Numbered from the stretch's first letter, positions 36,046 to 45,980 are shown. The stretch is 64,000 nucleotides of DNA from Pseudomonas putida (GCF_005080685.1 NZ_CP039371.1:3472001-3536000), one strand, 5' to 3'. A program made the numbers and translations. The notes: generated by a model from the letters alone, not told the origin.

Positions 36046-37353
36046 TTAACGGGAGGCCTCGGCCACCCGCGTGGAAGACAGTCGTTGGCGGCGCTCCAGG
36101 CGGCTGTAGACGACGCCGGTGAGCAACAGCCCGAACAGCATCACCACGGCGAGGAAATACAGGCCCGAGGACAGCTGCCCGGTGTGCTCCTTGAGCGCGC
36201 CGATGCCGAATGGCCCGAGGTAGCCACCAAGGTTGCCGATCGAGTTGATCAGGGCGATGCCTGCGGCGGCGCTGGCACCGGAGAAGAACCGACCCGGCAG
36301 GGTCCAGAAGATCGCGGTGCAGGAGAACAGCGCGAACGCCACCAGGCACAGCGCCGCCAGTTGCATCACCGGCACGCTCAGCCAGGCACTGAGGAACAGG
36401 CCGATGGCGCCCAAGGCGTACAGCAGGCCCAGATGGCCATAGCGGTCGTTCAGGCGGTCGGAGCTGCGCGGGACGATCAGCAGGCCGATGATGCCGAACA
36501 GATACGGCACCGCCGAGACGAAGCCGGTGACCAGGTCACTGCCGCCAAACTGATGGATCAGCGTCGGCAACCACAGGCCCAGGCCATAGATGCTCAAGGT
36601 CACCGGCAGGTAGAACAGCGCCAGCAACAGCACCCGGCCATCCTTCAAGGCATGGAGTGGGTTGCCGTGGCGGGTCTGGCCGAACTCGCGCAGATCGTTG
36701 GCCAATTGCTCCTGCAACCAGCTGCGTTGTTCGTCACTGAGCCAGCGCACCTTGGCCGGGCCGTCGGGTAGCAGGCGCAGCGTCGGCCAGGCCAGCAGCA
36801 CCGCCGGAGTACCGATGCAAATGAACAGCCACTGCCAGCCATGCAGGCCGTAGCTGCCATCGAGCCCCAGCAGCGCGCCCGAGAGCGGCCCGGTGACCAG
36901 CATGGCCAGCGGCTGCGAAAGGATGAAGAAGCCGAGGATCTTGCCGCGGTGGCGCACCGGGTACCACTGGGTGATGTAGTACAGCACCCCCGGGAAGAAG
37001 CCCGCCTCGGCCGCTCCGAGCAAGAAGCGCATCACGTAGAAGCCATTGGGCCCAGTGACGAACGCCATGCCGATGGTGATCGCGCCCCAGGTCACCAGGA
37101 TGCGGGCGAACCAGCGACGTGCGCCAAAGCGGTCGAGCAACAGGTTGCTCGGCACCTCGAAGAGAAAGTAACCGATGAAGAAGAGCCCGGCGCCGAGGCC
37201 ATAAGCGGCATCACCGAGGCCGATGTCGGCGCCCATGTGCAGCTTGGCGAAACCCACCGCCGAACGATCGACATAGGCCACCAGGTACAGCAAGACCAGA
37301 AAAGGGATGAGTTTCAGAGTGATCAGGCGGACGAGCCGCTGCTCCTGAATCAT
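36046..37353 (-). CDS. MFS transporter, ACS type, first gene of the pentonate operon
   Basis: 435 residues, twelve membrane segments. FLVLLYLVAYVDRSAVGFAK (helix 1), FFIGYFLFEVPSNLLLDRFGAR and GVLYYITQWYPVRHRGK are ACS-family marks like those of the second transporter in the operon, but the two are clearly different proteins, so they may serve different sugar acids. Start at MIQEQRLVR, with GGAG 8 bases upstream; a further upstream ATG would add eleven residues without homology. The leader carries AAGAACAA (37368-37375), a possible Crc/Hfq site. Transcribed divergently from the dehydratase gene. Confidence 0.87.
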   Translation of the reverse strand: MIQEQRLVRLITLKLIPFLVLLYLVAYVDRSAVGFAKLHMGADIGLGDAAYGLGAGLFFIGYFLFEVPSNLLLDRFGARRWFARILVTWGAITIGMAFVTGPNGFYVMRFLLGAAEAGFFPGVLYYITQWYPVRHRGKILGFFILSQPLAMLVTGPLSGALLGLDGSYGLHGWQWLFICIGTPAVLLAWPTLRLLPDGPAKVRWLSDEQRSWLQEQLANDLREFGQTRHGNPLHALKDGRVLLLALFYLPVTLSIYGLGLWLPTLIHQFGGSDLVTGFVSAVPYLFGIIGLLIVPRSSDRLNDRYGHLGLLYALGAIGLFLSAWLSVPVMQLAALCLVAFALFSCTAIFWTLPGRFFSGASAAAGIALINSIGNLGGYLGPFGIGALKEHTGQLSSGLYFLAVVMLFGLLLTGVVYSRLERRQRLSSTRVAEASR

Positions 37354-37367
37354 GGCGATGTCTCCAA

Positions 37368-37375
37368 TTGTTCTT
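37368..37375 (-). promoter_or_regulatory. Candidate Crc/Hfq (CA) motif upstream of the first MFS gene
   Basis: AAGAACAA on the minus strand fits AANAANAA and lies directly before the GGAG ribosome-binding site. Confidence 0.45.
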
Positions 37376-37439
37376 GTAATGGGCACAGCACCTGGCCGGG
37401 GCTTTTTGGCAGTCCTCTGACCTGGCCGAATGATCTTAT

Positions 37440-37450
37440 AGTATTACTAT
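37440..37450. promoter_or_regulatory. Operator-like site 1 for the GntR regulator
   Basis: AGTATTACTAT in the divergent region between the five-gene operon and the dehydratase gene. Its reverse complement recurs with one difference at 37512-37522, and a related copy (AGTAGTGCTAT) precedes the regulator gene. Confidence 0.6.
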
Positions 37451-37511
37451 TTAAATCGACAAGCCTTCACAGATGCCATTTTAGTCGGTAGAGTCGGCCA
37501 CATAACGACAA

Positions 37512-37522
37512 ATAGTAATACC
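37512..37522. promoter_or_regulatory. Operator-like site 2 for the GntR regulator
   Basis: ATAGTAATACC, the reverse complement of GGTATTACTAT, matches site 1 at 10 of 11 positions in the opposite orientation, 72 bases away and just before the dehydratase start. Confidence 0.6.
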
Positions 37523-37540
37523 AATGAAGGTGTCTCACTC

Positions 37541-39274
37541 ATGTCTGATAACAAACGCCCGCTGCGCTCCGCCCAATGGTTCGGCACCACCGACAAGAAC
37601 GGTTTCATGTACCGCAGCTGGATGAAGAACCAGGGCATCCCCGATCATGAATTCCAGGGCAAGCCGATCATCGGCATCTGCAACACCTGGTCGGAGCTCA
37701 CGCCCTGCAACGCGCATTTCCGCAAGATCGCCGAGCATGTGAAGAAGGGTGTGCTGGAGGCCGGTGGCTTCCCGGTGGAGTTCCCGGTGTTCTCCAGCGG
37801 CGAGTCCAACCTGCGCCCCACCGCCATGCTCACGCGCAACCTGGCGAGCATGGATGTGGAAGAAGCGATCCGAGGCAATCCGGTGGATGCCGTGGTGCTG
37901 CTGACCGGCTGCGACAAGACCACCCCCGCGCTGCTGATGGGCGCCGCCAGCTGCGACGTGCCGGCCATCGTGGTCACTGGCGGGCCGATGCTCAACGGCA
38001 AGCACAAAGGCAAGGACATCGGCGCCGGGACCATCGTCTGGCAGATGCACGAGGCCTACAAAGCCGGCCAGATCGACCTCAACGAGTTCCTCTCGGCCGA
38101 GGCCGGCATGTCGCGCTCGGCGGGCACCTGCAACACCATGGGTACCGCCTCGACCATGGCCTGCATGGCTGAAGCACTCGGCACTTCGCTGCCACACAAC
38201 GCCGCCATTCCGGCAGTGGACGCGCGCCGCTACGTGCTGGCGCACCTGTCGGGCATGCGCATCGTCGACATGGTCCGCGAGGACCTGCGCCTGTCGAAGA
38301 TCCTTACCCGCGAAGCCTTCGAGAACGCCATCCGCGTCAACGCTGCCATTGGTGGCTCGACCAACGCGGTGATCCACTTGAAAGCCATTGCCGGACGCAT
38401 CGGCGTCGACCTGCAACTGGAAGACTGGACCCGCGTCGGCCGCGGTACGCCGACCCTGGTCGACCTGCAGCCCTCGGGGCGCTTCCTGATGGAAGAGTTC
38501 TACTATGCCGGTGGCCTCCCTGCCGTCATCCGCCGCCTCGGCGAACACGGTCTGTTGCCCAACCCTGCCGCGCTGACCGCCAATGGCAAGAGCCTGTGGG
38601 ACAACTGCCAGGCCGCGCCGCTGTACGACGAAGAAGTCATTCGCCCGCTCGACAAACCGCTGGTGGCCGATGGCGGCATCTGCATCCTGCGCGGCAACCT
38701 GGCGCCCAAGGGCGCTGTGCTCAAGCCATCGGCGGCGACCCCGGCGCTGATGCAGCATCGTGGTCGTGCGGTGGTGTTCGAGAACTTCGAGGACTACAAG
38801 GCGCGCATCAATGATCCAGAGTTGGACGTGGACGCCAACTCGGTGCTGGTGATGAAGTATTGCGGACCCAAGGGCTACCCGGGCATGGCCGAGGTCGGCA
38901 ACATGGGCCTGCCGGCCAAGCTGCTGGCCCAGGGCGTGACCGACATGGTGCGCATCTCCGATGCCCGCATGAGCGGCACTGCCTATGGCACCGTGGTCCT
39001 GCATGTGGCACCGGAAGCGGCGGCAGGTGGGCCGTTGGCGGCGGTGCGCGAAGGCGACTGGATCGAACTGGACTGCAAGGAAGGCCGCCTGCACCTGGAT
39101 ATTTCCGACGAGGAACTGGCTGGCCGTCTGGCCGACCTGCAGGCCCCAGCGCAACTGATCACTGGCGGTTACGCGAAGTTGTACCTGGATCATGTGATGC
39201 AGGCCGACGAAGGCTGCGACTTCGACTTCCTGGTCGGCTGCCGAGGCTCGGCGGTGCCCAAGCACTCGCACTGA
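37541..39274 (+). CDS. IlvD/Edd-family sugar-acid dehydratase (probable pentonate dehydratase)
   Basis: 577 residues. Three cluster-ligand cysteines in family context: GICNTWSELTPCN, LLTGCDKTTPALLMGAAS and SAGTCNTMGTASTMAC. The C-terminal MSGTAYGTVVLHVAPE contains the Ser of the catalytic loop. The length and sequence style fit the sugar-acid branch (L-arabinonate, D-xylonate, L-fuconate dehydratases) rather than biosynthetic IlvD, given the neighbouring transporters and KGSADH-type gene. Reaction: dehydration of an aldonate to its 2-keto-3-deoxy form. The gene is divergent from the five-gene operon, with operator-like sites 1 and 2 between them. No pentose dehydrogenase or lactonase is nearby; periplasmic glucose dehydrogenase could supply the aldonate. 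Confidence 0.88.
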   Translation: MSDNKRPLRSAQWFGTTDKNGFMYRSWMKNQGIPDHEFQGKPIIGICNTWSELTPCNAHFRKIAEHVKKGVLEAGGFPVEFPVFSSGESNLRPTAMLTRNLASMDVEEAIRGNPVDAVVLLTGCDKTTPALLMGAASCDVPAIVVTGGPMLNGKHKGKDIGAGTIVWQMHEAYKAGQIDLNEFLSAEAGMSRSAGTCNTMGTASTMACMAEALGTSLPHNAAIPAVDARRYVLAHLSGMRIVDMVREDLRLSKILTREAFENAIRVNAAIGGSTNAVIHLKAIAGRIGVDLQLEDWTRVGRGTPTLVDLQPSGRFLMEEFYYAGGLPAVIRRLGEHGLLPNPAALTANGKSLWDNCQAAPLYDEEVIRPLDKPLVADGGICILRGNLAPKGAVLKPSAATPALMQHRGRAVVFENFEDYKARINDPELDVDANSVLVMKYCGPKGYPGMAEVGNMGLPAKLLAQGVTDMVRISDARMSGTAYGTVVLHVAPEAAAGGPLAAVREGDWIELDCKEGRLHLDISDEELAGRLADLQAPAQLITGGYAKLYLDHVMQADEGCDFDFLVGCRGSAVPKHSH

Positions 39275-39286
39275 GTCTCGCCGGTT

Positions 39287-39330
39287 CCTACAGGGCTATC
39301 GCTGCACCCAACCACAGCGATCCCTGTAGG
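39287..39330 (+). terminator. Long hairpin after the dehydratase gene
   Basis: CCTACAGGG (39287-39295) pairs with CCCTGTAGG (39322-39330), extended inside by ATCGCTG / CAGCGAT. It begins 12 bases past the stop codon and shares its right arm with the REP pair that follows. No T tract. Confidence 0.45.
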
Positions 39331-39410
39331 AGCGGGTTCACCCGCGAACACGGGCACCGCCCGTGCGATGCACCGCAGTGTCTGGTTCGCGGGCAACCCC
39401 CCTCCTACAG
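39324..39410. repeat. Inverted pair of REP elements
   Basis: Two Pseudomonas-type REP palindromes in opposite orientation: 39324-39348 (starts CTGTAGGAGCGGG, ends CCCGCGAA) and 39386-39410 (starts TTCGCGGG, ends CTCCTACAG). Their spacing and sequence match the paired extragenic repeats common in P. putida genomes. Confidence 0.8.
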
Positions 39411-39426
39411 GGTCGGCTCCCATCAC

Positions 39427-39437
39427 AGTAGTGCTAT
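39427..39437. promoter_or_regulatory. Operator-like site 3, upstream of the GntR gene
   Basis: AGTAGTGCTAT shares AGTA-N3-CTAT with site 1. It lies 39 bases before the regulator start codon, as expected for autoregulation. Confidence 0.5.
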
Positions 39438-39476
39438 GATGCGCAGCCTCCGCCCGAAGGATCTCCCCCGCCCCAC

Positions 39477-40199
39477 ATGAACTACCGCCAGCCCACCACG
39501 CGCAAAAGCATGCATGCCACCCTGGTCCAGGATCTCGGCCTGCAAATCGTATCCGGCCAACTCGCACCGGGGCAGAAACTGCCCTCCGAGGCCAGCCTGT
39601 GCGAAACCTATGCGATCAGCCGGCCGGTGTTCCGTGAAGCGATGCGCGCCCTCACCGCCAAGGGTCTGGTCGAGGCCCGCCCACGGGTCGGCACCCAGGT
39701 ACGGCCGCGCCATGACTGGCACATGCTCGACCCCGACGTGCTGCACTGGTTGATGCAAGCCACGCCGCAACAGGAATTCTTCAATACGTTGTCCAGCGTA
39801 CGCTGGGTCATCGAACCGGCCGCCGCCGCGCTGGCCGCCACCAATGCCACGCCCGAGGACGTCGCTTCGATCGACGAGGCCTACCAGCGCATGGAAGCCG
39901 CGCGTAACCACGAAGAACGTCTGCAGCCGGATTTGGACTTCCACGCACGTATCGCCGATGCCACCCACAACGACCTGCTGGCCTACCTGTGCAACATGCT
40001 GTCGATGGCCTTGCGCGAATCGGTACGCTACTCGAACCAGCGCGCCAATTTCGATGAACTTGCCCTGCCCCGGCACAAGGCGATTCTCACCGCCATCCAG
40101 AATGGCGATGCGCTTGGCGCCCGGCATGCTTCCCTGGTGCAGCTCGAAGATGCACGAGTGGCCTTGAGCAAGGTATTGGGGCAGGACCCGATCGGCTGA
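39477..40199 (+). CDS. GntR-family regulator, FadR subfamily
   Basis: 240 residues. N-terminal winged helix: LGLQIVSGQLAPGQKLPSEA, then LCETYAISRPVFREAMRALTAKGLVEARPRVGTQV, the typical GntR recognition unit. C-terminal all-helical FCD domain with metal-ligand residues in DLDFHARIADATHNDLL and LPRHKAILTAIQNGDA (Asp/His/His pattern). FCD members bind small organic acids. By location it regulates the dehydratase gene and the divergent transporter operon; the repeated AGTA-N3-CTAT sites in both control regions support this. The ligand is probably a pentonate or its 2-keto-3-deoxy derivative (inference). Confidence 0.88.
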   Translation: MNYRQPTTRKSMHATLVQDLGLQIVSGQLAPGQKLPSEASLCETYAISRPVFREAMRALTAKGLVEARPRVGTQVRPRHDWHMLDPDVLHWLMQATPQQEFFNTLSSVRWVIEPAAAALAATNATPEDVASIDEAYQRMEAARNHEERLQPDLDFHARIADATHNDLLAYLCNMLSMALRESVRYSNQRANFDELALPRHKAILTAIQNGDALGARHASLVQLEDARVALSKVLGQDPIG

Positions 40200-40208
40200 T
40201 CGGCACCC

Positions 40209-41720
40209 TCACTCCAGCGCAGTCAATGGCAGCCCCAACTGCACCCGTCGCCGCAACCAGGGGCTGACGCGATACCGTGGCTCCTGATACACCCCGTGCA
40301 TCCCCTGCAGAATCTGCAGGATCAGCTCCGGCCCATGGCGATCACCAAACGCCAAAGGCCCATGCGGATATCCCAATGCCAACTGCACCGCCTGGTCCAG
40401 CGTCTGCGGCTCGGCAATACCTCGCTGGGCGATCTCGCAGCCAAGGTTGACGATACTGGCCAGCACCCGCTGAGCAATGAACCCAGGCGAGTCATTGATA
40501 ACCTCCACTGCCACGCCATCGCCGCCCAGAGCGGTTCGCGCCTGAGCCAACACCTCGGCGTCCAGTGCCGGCTGGCGCATCAGCACCCGCCGACGATCGA
40601 AGCCGGCGAAGGTCTCCAGCGCCAGCGTGCGCACCGGTGGCAGTAGCTTGCGAGCGATCACCGTACTGGCGTCCTCGCCCAGCGGCGTCACCAGGCAGAT
40701 CGCCTGCTCGCTCGGTTGCAGCCCCTCCTCCAGCCGCGCCCCGGCTCGCTCCAGCACCGCCCCGACCTGTTCGCGGACCGATGGGTCGCGGCTATCGAGC
40801 CAGAACGGCCGCGTCAGCGTCACCACCGCCACGGCTTGCGGCTCCGGTGCCTGTAGTACGCCATCAAGGTAGCGATAGAAACCCTGCCCACTCTTACGGC
40901 CAAGCAACCCGGCCGCCAGACGCGGCGGCACCAAAGGGCTGGGCGCGTAGCGTGGGTCCTGGTAGAACTGCTGGTGCATCGACTCCATCACCGCATGGGA
41001 CACGTCCAGCCCCACCAGGTCGAACAGCTCGAACGGCCCCATGCGAAAACCCAGGCTGTCTTTCAGTATCCGGTCGATCTGCGCCGGCGTGGCAATGCCC
41101 TCGGCAAGAATACGCAAGGCCTCCGGGCCATAGGCGCGGCCGGCATGGTTGACCAGGAAACCCGGTGAATCCGGCGTCACCGCCGCGTAGTGCCCGGCAT
41201 GTTCGGCCAGTGCACTCAGGCGCTCGATCACCTGCGCCGCAGTGCGTTCGCCGCGCACCACCTCGACGATCTTCATCAGCGGTACCGGGTTGAAGAAGTG
41301 CAATCCAGCCACCCGCTCCGGGTGCCGGCAACCACTGGCGATAGCCCCGATCGACAGCGACGAGGTATTGCTGGCCAGTACCGCATCGGTGCCGACCAAC
41401 GTCTCCAGCTGACGAAACAGGTCCTGCTTGGCCTCCAATTGTTCGATGATCGCCTCGATCAACAGGTCGCAATCGGCCAGATCGGCCAGTGCCGGCGCAG
41501 GTTGCAGACACGCCAGCGCCACGCCCAGCCCGTCGGCATCGAGTTTTCCCTTGCTGGCCAGGCGCTCGAACTGCTGACGGTTGTACGCCAGCGCCTGCTC
41601 GATGGCCTCGGGCCGGCTGTCGTGCAGCAACACCGGTATACCCGCGCTGGCGAACAACTGGGCGATGCCCCGGCCCATCGCGCCACTGCCAATGACGCCG
41701 ATACGCTTGAACGAATGCAT
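40209..41720 (-). CDS. 3-hydroxyacyl-CoA dehydrogenase (PaaH type), probable pimeloyl-CoA beta-oxidation step
   Basis: 503 residues. NAD-binding motif FKRIGVIGSGAMGRGIAQLFASAG, catalytic His in VAGLHFFNPVPLMKIVEVV and Asn/Ser region ASNTSSLSIGAIAS. A second, shortened C-terminal dehydrogenase domain follows (GVAVEVINDSPGFIAQRVLASIVNLG), the layout of PaaH-like enzymes. It oxidises a 3-hydroxyacyl-CoA to the 3-keto form. GGAG precedes ATG 41720. It is the last gene of the badK arm; the operon also holds two acyl-CoA dehydrogenase subunits and a hydratase, so 3-hydroxypimeloyl-CoA is the likely substrate. Confidence 0.87.
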   Translation of the reverse strand: MHSFKRIGVIGSGAMGRGIAQLFASAGIPVLLHDSRPEAIEQALAYNRQQFERLASKGKLDADGLGVALACLQPAPALADLADCDLLIEAIIEQLEAKQDLFRQLETLVGTDAVLASNTSSLSIGAIASGCRHPERVAGLHFFNPVPLMKIVEVVRGERTAAQVIERLSALAEHAGHYAAVTPDSPGFLVNHAGRAYGPEALRILAEGIATPAQIDRILKDSLGFRMGPFELFDLVGLDVSHAVMESMHQQFYQDPRYAPSPLVPPRLAAGLLGRKSGQGFYRYLDGVLQAPEPQAVAVVTLTRPFWLDSRDPSVREQVGAVLERAGARLEEGLQPSEQAICLVTPLGEDASTVIARKLLPPVRTLALETFAGFDRRRVLMRQPALDAEVLAQARTALGGDGVAVEVINDSPGFIAQRVLASIVNLGCEIAQRGIAEPQTLDQAVQLALGYPHGPLAFGDRHGPELILQILQGMHGVYQEPRYRVSPWLRRRVQLGLPLTALE

Positions 41721-41730
41721 ACGCGCTCCT

Positions 41731-42864
<1,134 letters not shown>

Positions 42865-42875
42865 GCCGTGCCCCT

Positions 42876-44072
42876 TCAGAGTTCGAGAATCATCTTGGCG
42901 ATGATGTTCTTCTGGATTTCATTGGAGCCGCCGTAGATCGACAGCTTGCGCAGGTTGAAGTACTGGCTGGCCGGTGCCGCACTGTAGCTGGCGTGCAGCG
43001 GCTCGGGTGGCTCGCCGACGGCCAGCTCGGCCTCGACGAAAGGCAGCGCATGCACGCCCAGGACCTTGCGCAGCAGGTGGCTGATGGCCTGGCGGATTTC
43101 CGAGCCCTTGATCTTCAGGATCGAACTCTGGGCCCCCGGCACCCCGCCTTCCTGGGCGGCGGCGAGAATGCGCAGGGTACCCATCTCGATGGCCAGCAGT
43201 TGCATCTCCAGCTCTGCCACCTGGGCGCGGAACAGCGGGTCGTCGAGCAGTGGCCGGCCGCCTCGAAGCTCGACGCTGGCAACGTGTTTGAGGTGCGCCA
43301 GCGCCGCCTTGGAGCCACCGATGCCGGCCTGGCCGGTGCGTTCATGGGTCAACAGGTACTTGGCGCAGGTCCAACCCTGGTTCTCGTCGCCGACGCGATT
43401 TGCCACCGGCACCCGCACGTTATCGAAGAACACCTCGTTGACTTCGTGCTCGCCTTCCAGGGTGATGATCGGGCGCACCGTGATGCCGGGGCTGCGCATG
43501 TCTATCAGGAGAAAGCTGATACCGCGCTGGGCCTGCGCCTCGGGGTCGGTACGCACCAGGCAGAAGATCATGTCAGCATGCTGGCCGAGGGTGGTCCAGG
43601 TCTTCTGGCCGTTGACCACGTAATGGTCGCCGTCGCGCACGGCGCGGGTCTTGAGACTGGCAAGGTCGGAGCCCGCGCCCGGCTCGGAGTAGCCTTGGCA
43701 CCACCAGTCCTGGCCGTCGAGGATGCGTGGCAGGTAGTGGGCCTTCTGCTGCTCGGTACCGAACTTGATGATCACCGGAGCGACCATGTTGACGCCGAAC
43801 GAGATCAGCCTGGGCGCACCCGCCGCAGCGCACTCCTCGTCGAAGATGTGCCGCTGGACCACGCTCCAGCCAGTGCCGCCGTGCTCCACCGGCCAGTTGG
43901 CGGCGTACCAGCCCTGTTCGGCAAGGATGCGCTGCCAGCGTTGGTGGTCGGCCTTGTCCAAGTGCTTGCCAAGGCGCACCTTGGTGGCGATATCGGTCGG
44001 CAGCCGGTCAGCCAGGAACTGCCGGACCTGGTCGCGAAAAGCCAGCTCGCTGGCGGTGTAGTCGATGTCCAT
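42876..44072 (-). CDS. Acyl-CoA dehydrogenase, PimC-like large subunit
   Basis: 398 residues, the size of PimC. FAD-dependent ACAD: GWYAANWPVEHGGTGWS, WCQGYSEPGAGSDLASLKTRA (substrate/flavin loop), VNGQKTWTTLGQHADMIFCL, and the C-terminal FAD-binding signature LSIYGGSNEIQKNIIAKMIL. The pair with the PimD-like gene is the arrangement of heteromeric dehydrogenases for dicarboxylic or cyclic acyl-CoAs. Its place in an operon with badK and opposite aliA-badHI-aliB points to pimeloyl-CoA, the product of BadI. Confidence 0.87.
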   Translation of the reverse strand: MDIDYTASELAFRDQVRQFLADRLPTDIATKVRLGKHLDKADHQRWQRILAEQGWYAANWPVEHGGTGWSVVQRHIFDEECAAAGAPRLISFGVNMVAPVIIKFGTEQQKAHYLPRILDGQDWWCQGYSEPGAGSDLASLKTRAVRDGDHYVVNGQKTWTTLGQHADMIFCLVRTDPEAQAQRGISFLLIDMRSPGITVRPIITLEGEHEVNEVFFDNVRVPVANRVGDENQGWTCAKYLLTHERTGQAGIGGSKAALAHLKHVASVELRGGRPLLDDPLFRAQVAELEMQLLAIEMGTLRILAAAQEGGVPGAQSSILKIKGSEIRQAISHLLRKVLGVHALPFVEAELAVGEPPEPLHASYSAAPASQYFNLRKLSIYGGSNEIQKNIIAKMILEL

Positions 44073-44102
44073 GGAGTTTTCCTCGAGAATGTGGGGAGCA
44101 GC

Positions 44103-44966
44103 CTAGCCCGCGCCGTGGCTGGCCTTGGCCGCCTGGCGCCGGGCAAAGAACGCCTCGACCAGGGCCGCGCGCTCGGGCGATTGCATGCAGTCGAGAAACA
44201 GTGCGCGTTCGCGCTGCAGGCCTTCGGCCAATGGCAGGCACGTGGCAGCCTCGACCGCGGCGATGCAACGCAAGGGGGCGTACGCGCCAGGGCGTTCGCG
44301 GCCTTCGCGCAGGCGCTGCTGCTGGAACAGCCCGGCGTCCACCGACGCGACGCCGAGCTCGCCGCTACGCCGTGGCTGGGCATCGGCCGCCAGCAGGCGC
44401 ATGGCATAGCCCAGGCCGGCAGTCACCGGTTCTTCCTCGTCATCGAACAGTGCATCGACGAGGCCGGCGTCGAGGGCCTGCAATGCATCGATCGGCTCGC
44501 CGCCGACGATCATCTCCAAGGCCCGGGCGACGCCCACCAGGCGCGGCAGCCGCTGGGTACCGCCAGCGCCGGGCAGCAACCCCAGCTTGACCTCGGGCAT
44601 GCCGAGGCGCGTGGTCTGGCGAGCGATGCGGTAATGGCAGGCCATCGCCACTTCCAGTCCCCCGCCAAGCACCGAACCATGCAGGGCCGCCACCACCGGC
44701 TTGCGGCATGCCTCGATGGCCTGCGTCACTTCAGGCAGGGTCGGTGCCTGCGGTGGTTGGCCGAATTCACGGATATCGGCACCGGCGATGAAGGTCCGGC
44801 CCGAGCAATGCAACAGCAGCATGCGCACGCCAGGGTTGGCCTCGGCCTCGCGCAGGGCCTCCAGCAGCCCGGCGCGCACGGCATGACCCAAGGCATTGAC
44901 CGGCGGGCTGTAGATCCGGATCAACGCCAGTCGGTCGACCAGCGTCAGTTTCACGGGAGAAGACAT
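44103..44966 (-). CDS. Enoyl-CoA hydratase, stand-alone hydratase half of a PimF/FadJ-type protein
   Basis: 287 residues. Crotonase fold with oxyanion-hole segment [11 protein letters not shown] and the two-Glu active site in [19 protein letters not shown] and [19 protein letters not shown]. Unlike ordinary 258-residue hydratases it goes on into the linker helices of the multifunctional FadB/FadJ/PimF proteins ([42 protein letters not shown]) and stops exactly where the dehydrogenase domain would begin. The dehydrogenase is encoded separately at 40209-41720. Start at [12 protein letters not shown] with AGGAG upstream. Probable role: hydration of 2,3-didehydropimeloyl-CoA. Confidence 0.85.
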   Translation of the reverse strand: MSSPVKLTLVDRLALIRIYSPPVNALGHAVRAGLLEALREAEANPGVRMLLLHCSGRTFIAGADIREFGQPPQAPTLPEVTQAIEACRKPVVAALHGSVLGGGLEVAMACHYRIARQTTRLGMPEVKLGLLPGAGGTQRLPRLVGVARALEMIVGGEPIDALQALDAGLVDALFDDEEEPVTAGLGYAMRLLAADAQPRRSGELGVASVDAGLFQQQRLREGRERPGAYAPLRCIAAVEAATCLPLAEGLQRERALFLDCMQSPERAALVEAFFARRQAAKASHGAG

Positions 44967-45015
44967 GGACAGCTCCTGCAGGCCCTTGCCTGCGATGGGT
45001 GAACGAATGGCCGTC

Positions 45016-45792
45016 TCAACGATGGCGCCAGACCGGGGCGCGCTTCTGGGTGAACGCCTGCATGCCTTCCTTCTGGTCGGCACTGGCGAAGCTGGCATGC
45101 AGCAGCCGGCGCTCGTACAGCACACCTTCGGCCAGGGTGGTCTCGAATGCCCGGTTGACCGCTTCCTTGTTCAGCTTTACCGCCAGCGCCGAGTGGCTGG
45201 CGATCTCGCGTGCCACCTCGAGGGCTACGTCGAGCAACTGCGCGGCAGGCGCCACGCGGCTCAACAACCCGGCCCGCTCAGCCTCGGCCACATCCATCAG
45301 GCGCCCGGTCAGGCACAGGTCCATCGCCCGCGCCTTGCCGATGGCGCGGGTCAGGCGTTGCGTGCCGCCCGCCCCCGGCAAGGTGCCGACACGTACTTCC
45401 GGCTGGCCGAAGCGGGCATCGTCGGCGGCGATGATCAGGTCGCACATCATCGCCAGTTCGCAACCACCGCCCAGCGCAAGGCCTGCCACCGCCGCGATCA
45501 GCGGCTTGCGGCAACGGCAGGCCTGCTCCCAGTTGGCGGTGATGAACTCGTCCATGTAGGCATCGGCAAATGCCTGCCCCTGGATTTCTCCGATATCGGC
45601 ACCGGCGGCGAAGGCCTTGGCATTGCCGGTGATCACCATCGCCCTCACCTCGGGGTCGCGTTCGAAGGCGCGCAGCGCCTCGCCCAGCTCGCTCATCAGG
45701 GCATTGTTCAAGGCGTTGTGAACAGCGGGCCGATTCAGGCGGATCAGCCCGACCGGTCCGTGCTGCTCGACGAGGATGTTTTCATAGGCCAC
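45016..45792 (-). CDS. badK: Enoyl-CoA hydratase, probable cyclohex-1-ene-1-carboxyl-CoA hydratase
   Basis: 258 residues from a GTG start with GAGGAG upstream; the frame is open further but the region before GTG is promoter sequence. Crotonase family: [34 protein letters not shown] and [24 protein letters not shown] carry the oxyanion hole and both catalytic Glu residues. In the cyclohexanecarboxylate pathway BadK adds water to the ring double bond formed by AliB. It is the first gene of the minus-strand arm, divergent from aliA. Assignment as BadK rather than a linear enoyl-CoA hydratase rests on the neighbours. Confidence 0.8.
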   Translation of the reverse strand: MAYENILVEQHGPVGLIRLNRPAVHNALNNALMSELGEALRAFERDPEVRAMVITGNAKAFAAGADIGEIQGQAFADAYMDEFITANWEQACRCRKPLIAAVAGLALGGGCELAMMCDLIIAADDARFGQPEVRVGTLPGAGGTQRLTRAIGKARAMDLCLTGRLMDVAEAERAGLLSRVAPAAQLLDVALEVAREIASHSALAVKLNKEAVNRAFETTLAEGVLYERRLLHASFASADQKEGMQAFTQKRAPVWRHR

Positions 45793-45853
45793 GGGCGCGC
45801 TCCTCTTTGATTGACGGCGGTGCTCGCGAAGGACGAGCACCAGGCTTGGACCG

Positions 45854-45883
45854 AGTCTATGCCAGCAGAAAACATAAAGACAA
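45854..45883 (-). promoter_or_regulatory. Predicted sigma-70 promoter of the badK arm
   Basis: On the minus strand, TTGTCT (45878-45883) and TAGACT (45854-45859) are separated by 18 bases. The -35 box overlaps the palindrome at 45881-45890. Confidence 0.55.
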
Positions 45884-45890
45884 CATGTTG
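45881..45890. promoter_or_regulatory. Palindromic operator between badK and aliA, probable BadR site
   Basis: CAACATGTTG is a perfect 10-bp palindrome (12 of 14 when extended two bases each way). It overlaps the predicted -35 boxes of both divergent promoters, an ideal repressor position. MarR proteins such as the nearby BadR bind short palindromes of this kind. Confidence 0.6.
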
Positions 45891-45917
45891 ACATAATAAT
45901 TTTCACGAGCGTATTGT
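45888..45917 (+). promoter_or_regulatory. Predicted sigma-70 promoter of aliA
   Basis: TTGACA (45888-45893), an 18-base spacer, and TATTGT (45912-45917). The start codon follows at 45981. Confidence 0.6.
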
Positions 45918-45980
45918 TCGCTCATCGCCAACGGCAGTGTGGCTGTCGACAACGCCACGTATCAATCACTGGTATATACA

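Noticed and set aside
42993..45002. 669-codon open frame on the plus strand opposite the PimC-like and hydratase genes
   Set aside because: Crosses two real minus-strand genes with full conserved motifs; composition is that of a shadow frame.
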